Below, in pieces: positions 4,711 through 5,978 of a DNA stretch of 5,978 nucleotides. Each line of letters begins with the position of its first letter. Position 1 is the first letter of the stretch. The translations under genes and the position numbers were made by a program. Source of the DNA: Candidatus Heimdallarchaeota archaeon (lineage in GTDB: Archaea; Asgardarchaeota; Heimdallarchaeia; Heimdallarchaeales; Kariarchaeaceae). The notes beneath the pieces are model-generated. The model was given only the letters and a program-made list of their open reading frames with translations, was not told where the DNA came from and made no database searches. The DNA is taken from positions 1-5,978 of the forward strand of contig JAAFKL010000270.1 of NCBI GenBank assembly GCA_021399405.1. The letters are read 5' to 3'.

Positions 4711-5978
4711 ATGCAACAACTTGCTTTTTATGATTATTTCGATCATCAGGGATTTGATTTTTACAAACTTAAGATCAAGAAATCAACCAATTTGTATTTC
4801 AAATTTTTCCTTATTTGGAGCATGTGGACCAATCGAGGTAGAGTTTGGTTACAATCGGTTTTTGCTCTTGAATTTGGTATTTATCTAGATTCCAATCTTG
4901 TCAGCAGGATAATGAGTGATCTACTCATCAGCTTAGCACCTAAGCAGAGGATCAAATCTCTGACCTTCAAGCTCAATAACAAAATTCACAATATTCCTCA
5001 AACTTCTAGAGAATTAATTCTACAGCCCGTAGCTGAATGCAATCTCAAAGAATTCGATCAACTGGATACACGAAACAAAGCTGATCTGCTTGAAATCACA
5101 CACAGACTAACTGCTGGAGAGAGATTGTCTGAGATCCAAGAAGACAATCCTAGCTTAAAACCTTATCACAAATTGAAGAAGTTTGGCTCCAAACTTCAGG
5201 ACTGGACAATTAATAGTAATGCCAATAGCATTGATGCTGAGGGAATTGCCATTGATGAAAAAATCATCAAGAAGGCATTTAATCCCATTAAACACAAAGA
5301 ATTTGGATATCACTGGGTATCTCGTTGTAAAACTTACCTACCAAGTTTCATGATAGAAGTGGTAGGGCTACTTAGACCTGGAAGATTGGCAGAGGTGGTG
5401 GGTCATTACTTTCCATATCCTCAGAAAAATTATAATCTCAATGGCAAATACAAGCCATTAAGAAAACATGAATTCGTACAGCCTTTTTTAGAGGTTCTTT
5501 TTCAGTGCTTTGGTAATTTAGTACTGGTTGCAGATGCTAATTACGCAACAAGAAAAGTTATATCATGGTTACAGAGTAAAGGTTGGCATTTTGTTATGCG
5601 ATTAAACAGTAACAACAAGAAGTTGTTAGCAGACATCAAGCAGCAATTTGAAAAGAATTCTGATCTCAAATTCATTGATGAGTGGATGCATGCAGAAGAG
5701 TTTGGTGGATTTATTCGAATTCTTTCCTATCGCCGCAAGTGGAAGGATGCTAAAGGAACTAAAAAACAGAAAACTTACTTCCTGATAACTACAGTAGATT
5801 GGGATGCAAGATCAATTTGGAGGTTTTACAGACTTCGATGGTCACTGGAAAATACCTTCAAAGCACTTCCAGTATTGGATCGTACACCAGGGATGGATGC
5901 AAATCTAATTCGTGGTTTCTTAGCATTGACTTTGCATGTTATTGCACCAATCTGTTATCAGAGTAGATCTTCAAGTCG
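4711..5978 (+). CDS. IS4-like DDE transposase (3' end outside window)
   Basis: This frame stays open from a TAG at 4690-4692 to the right edge, giving at least 422 residues from the ATG at 4711. It encodes the enzyme that cuts and joins the ends of an insertion sequence. Counting from 4711, the likely catalytic triad is Asp182 (GIAIDEK), Asp275 (LVLVADANYATRK, followed by GWHFVMRLNSN), and Glu380 in YRLRWSLENTFK. That last motif keeps the IS4-type Y-2-R-3-E spacing (Y373, R376, E380), although the lysine is at +4 rather than the usual +7. The order and spacing of these blocks fit an IS4-type RNase H fold. The start is uncertain: ATG 4822 would give a protein 37 residues shorter, and no Shine-Dalgarno or well-spaced TATA box decides. 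Only a short tail is probably missing on the right. No frameshift or stop is visible, so the gene may be active. Confidence 0.88.
   Translation, partial: MQQLAFYDYFDHQGFDFYKLKIKKSTNLYFKFFLIWSMWTNRGRVWLQSVFALEFGIYLDSNLVSRIMSDLLISLAPKQRIKSLTFKLNNKIHNIPQTSRELILQPVAECNLKEFDQLDTRNKADLLEITHRLTAGERLSEIQEDNPSLKPYHKLKKFGSKLQDWTINSNANSIDAEGIAIDEKIIKKAFNPIKHKEFGYHWVSRCKTYLPSFMIEVVGLLRPGRLAEVVGHYFPYPQKNYNLNGKYKPLRKHEFVQPFLEVLFQCFGNLVLVADANYATRKVISWLQSKGWHFVMRLNSNNKKLLADIKQQFEKNSDLKFIDEWMHAEEFGGFIRILSYRRKWKDAKGTKKQKTYFLITTVDWDARSIWRFYRLRWSLENTFKALPVLDRTPGMDANLIRGFLALTLHVIAPICYQSRSSS
4711..5978 (+). mobile_element. Insertion sequence, IS4-like, partial
   Basis: An intact-looking transposase implies an insertion sequence whose right end lies outside the window. 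The left end must be upstream of the transposase start, probably within 4523-4822, but no terminal inverted repeat can be defined without the other end. The given start is therefore only that of the coding region. Confidence 0.6.

Noticed and set aside
4540..4746. 68-residue minus-strand open frame
   Set aside because: It overlaps the transposase start in antisense, shows no recognisable motif and has no clear promoter. It is probably chance in AT-rich DNA.

Overview
The window is AT-rich DNA that reads as archaeal, most likely a soil-type ammonia-oxidising Nitrososphaerota archaeon resembling Ca. Nitrosocosmicus. That placement is inferred from composition and promoter layout, not from a marker gene. 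No start codon has a convincing Shine-Dalgarno site. Two genes instead carry a TATA-like box about 23-26 nt upstream of the start codon, the pattern of leaderless archaeal transcripts.

Layout, left to right. (1) Positions 1-1611 (+): C-terminal half or more of an MMPL/RND-type membrane transporter, cut by the left edge. (2) Positions 1714-1830 (-): a short relic resembling the end of a response-regulator receiver domain. (3) Positions 1794-2639 (-): a 281-residue protein with two membrane segments, whose two ends recall tubby-like (LURP-one/scramblase) domains. (4) Positions 2718-2831 (+): a relic of a second MMPL gene, 93% identical over 82 nt to the 3' part of gene 1. (5) Positions 2927-3988 (+): a tandem GNAT acetyltransferase. 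(6) Positions 3989-4216: a gap with an orphan TATA box and CGATCG sites. (7) Positions 4217-4522 (-): a small zinc-ribbon protein with two membrane segments. (8) Positions 4711-5978 (+): an IS4-like DDE transposase, cut by the right edge.

The genes do not form one operon or pathway. Strands alternate and each gene seems to have its own promoter. The region looks like genomic flux: two gene relics sit around the 281-residue membrane gene, a near-perfect direct repeat brackets it, and a transposase lies at the right end. The most informative points are the MMPL relic with its mostly synonymous changes, the receiver relic read out of frame as the tail of the membrane protein, the unusual tubby-like plus membrane architecture, and the CGATCG cluster. 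I did not find a clear new multi-gene system.
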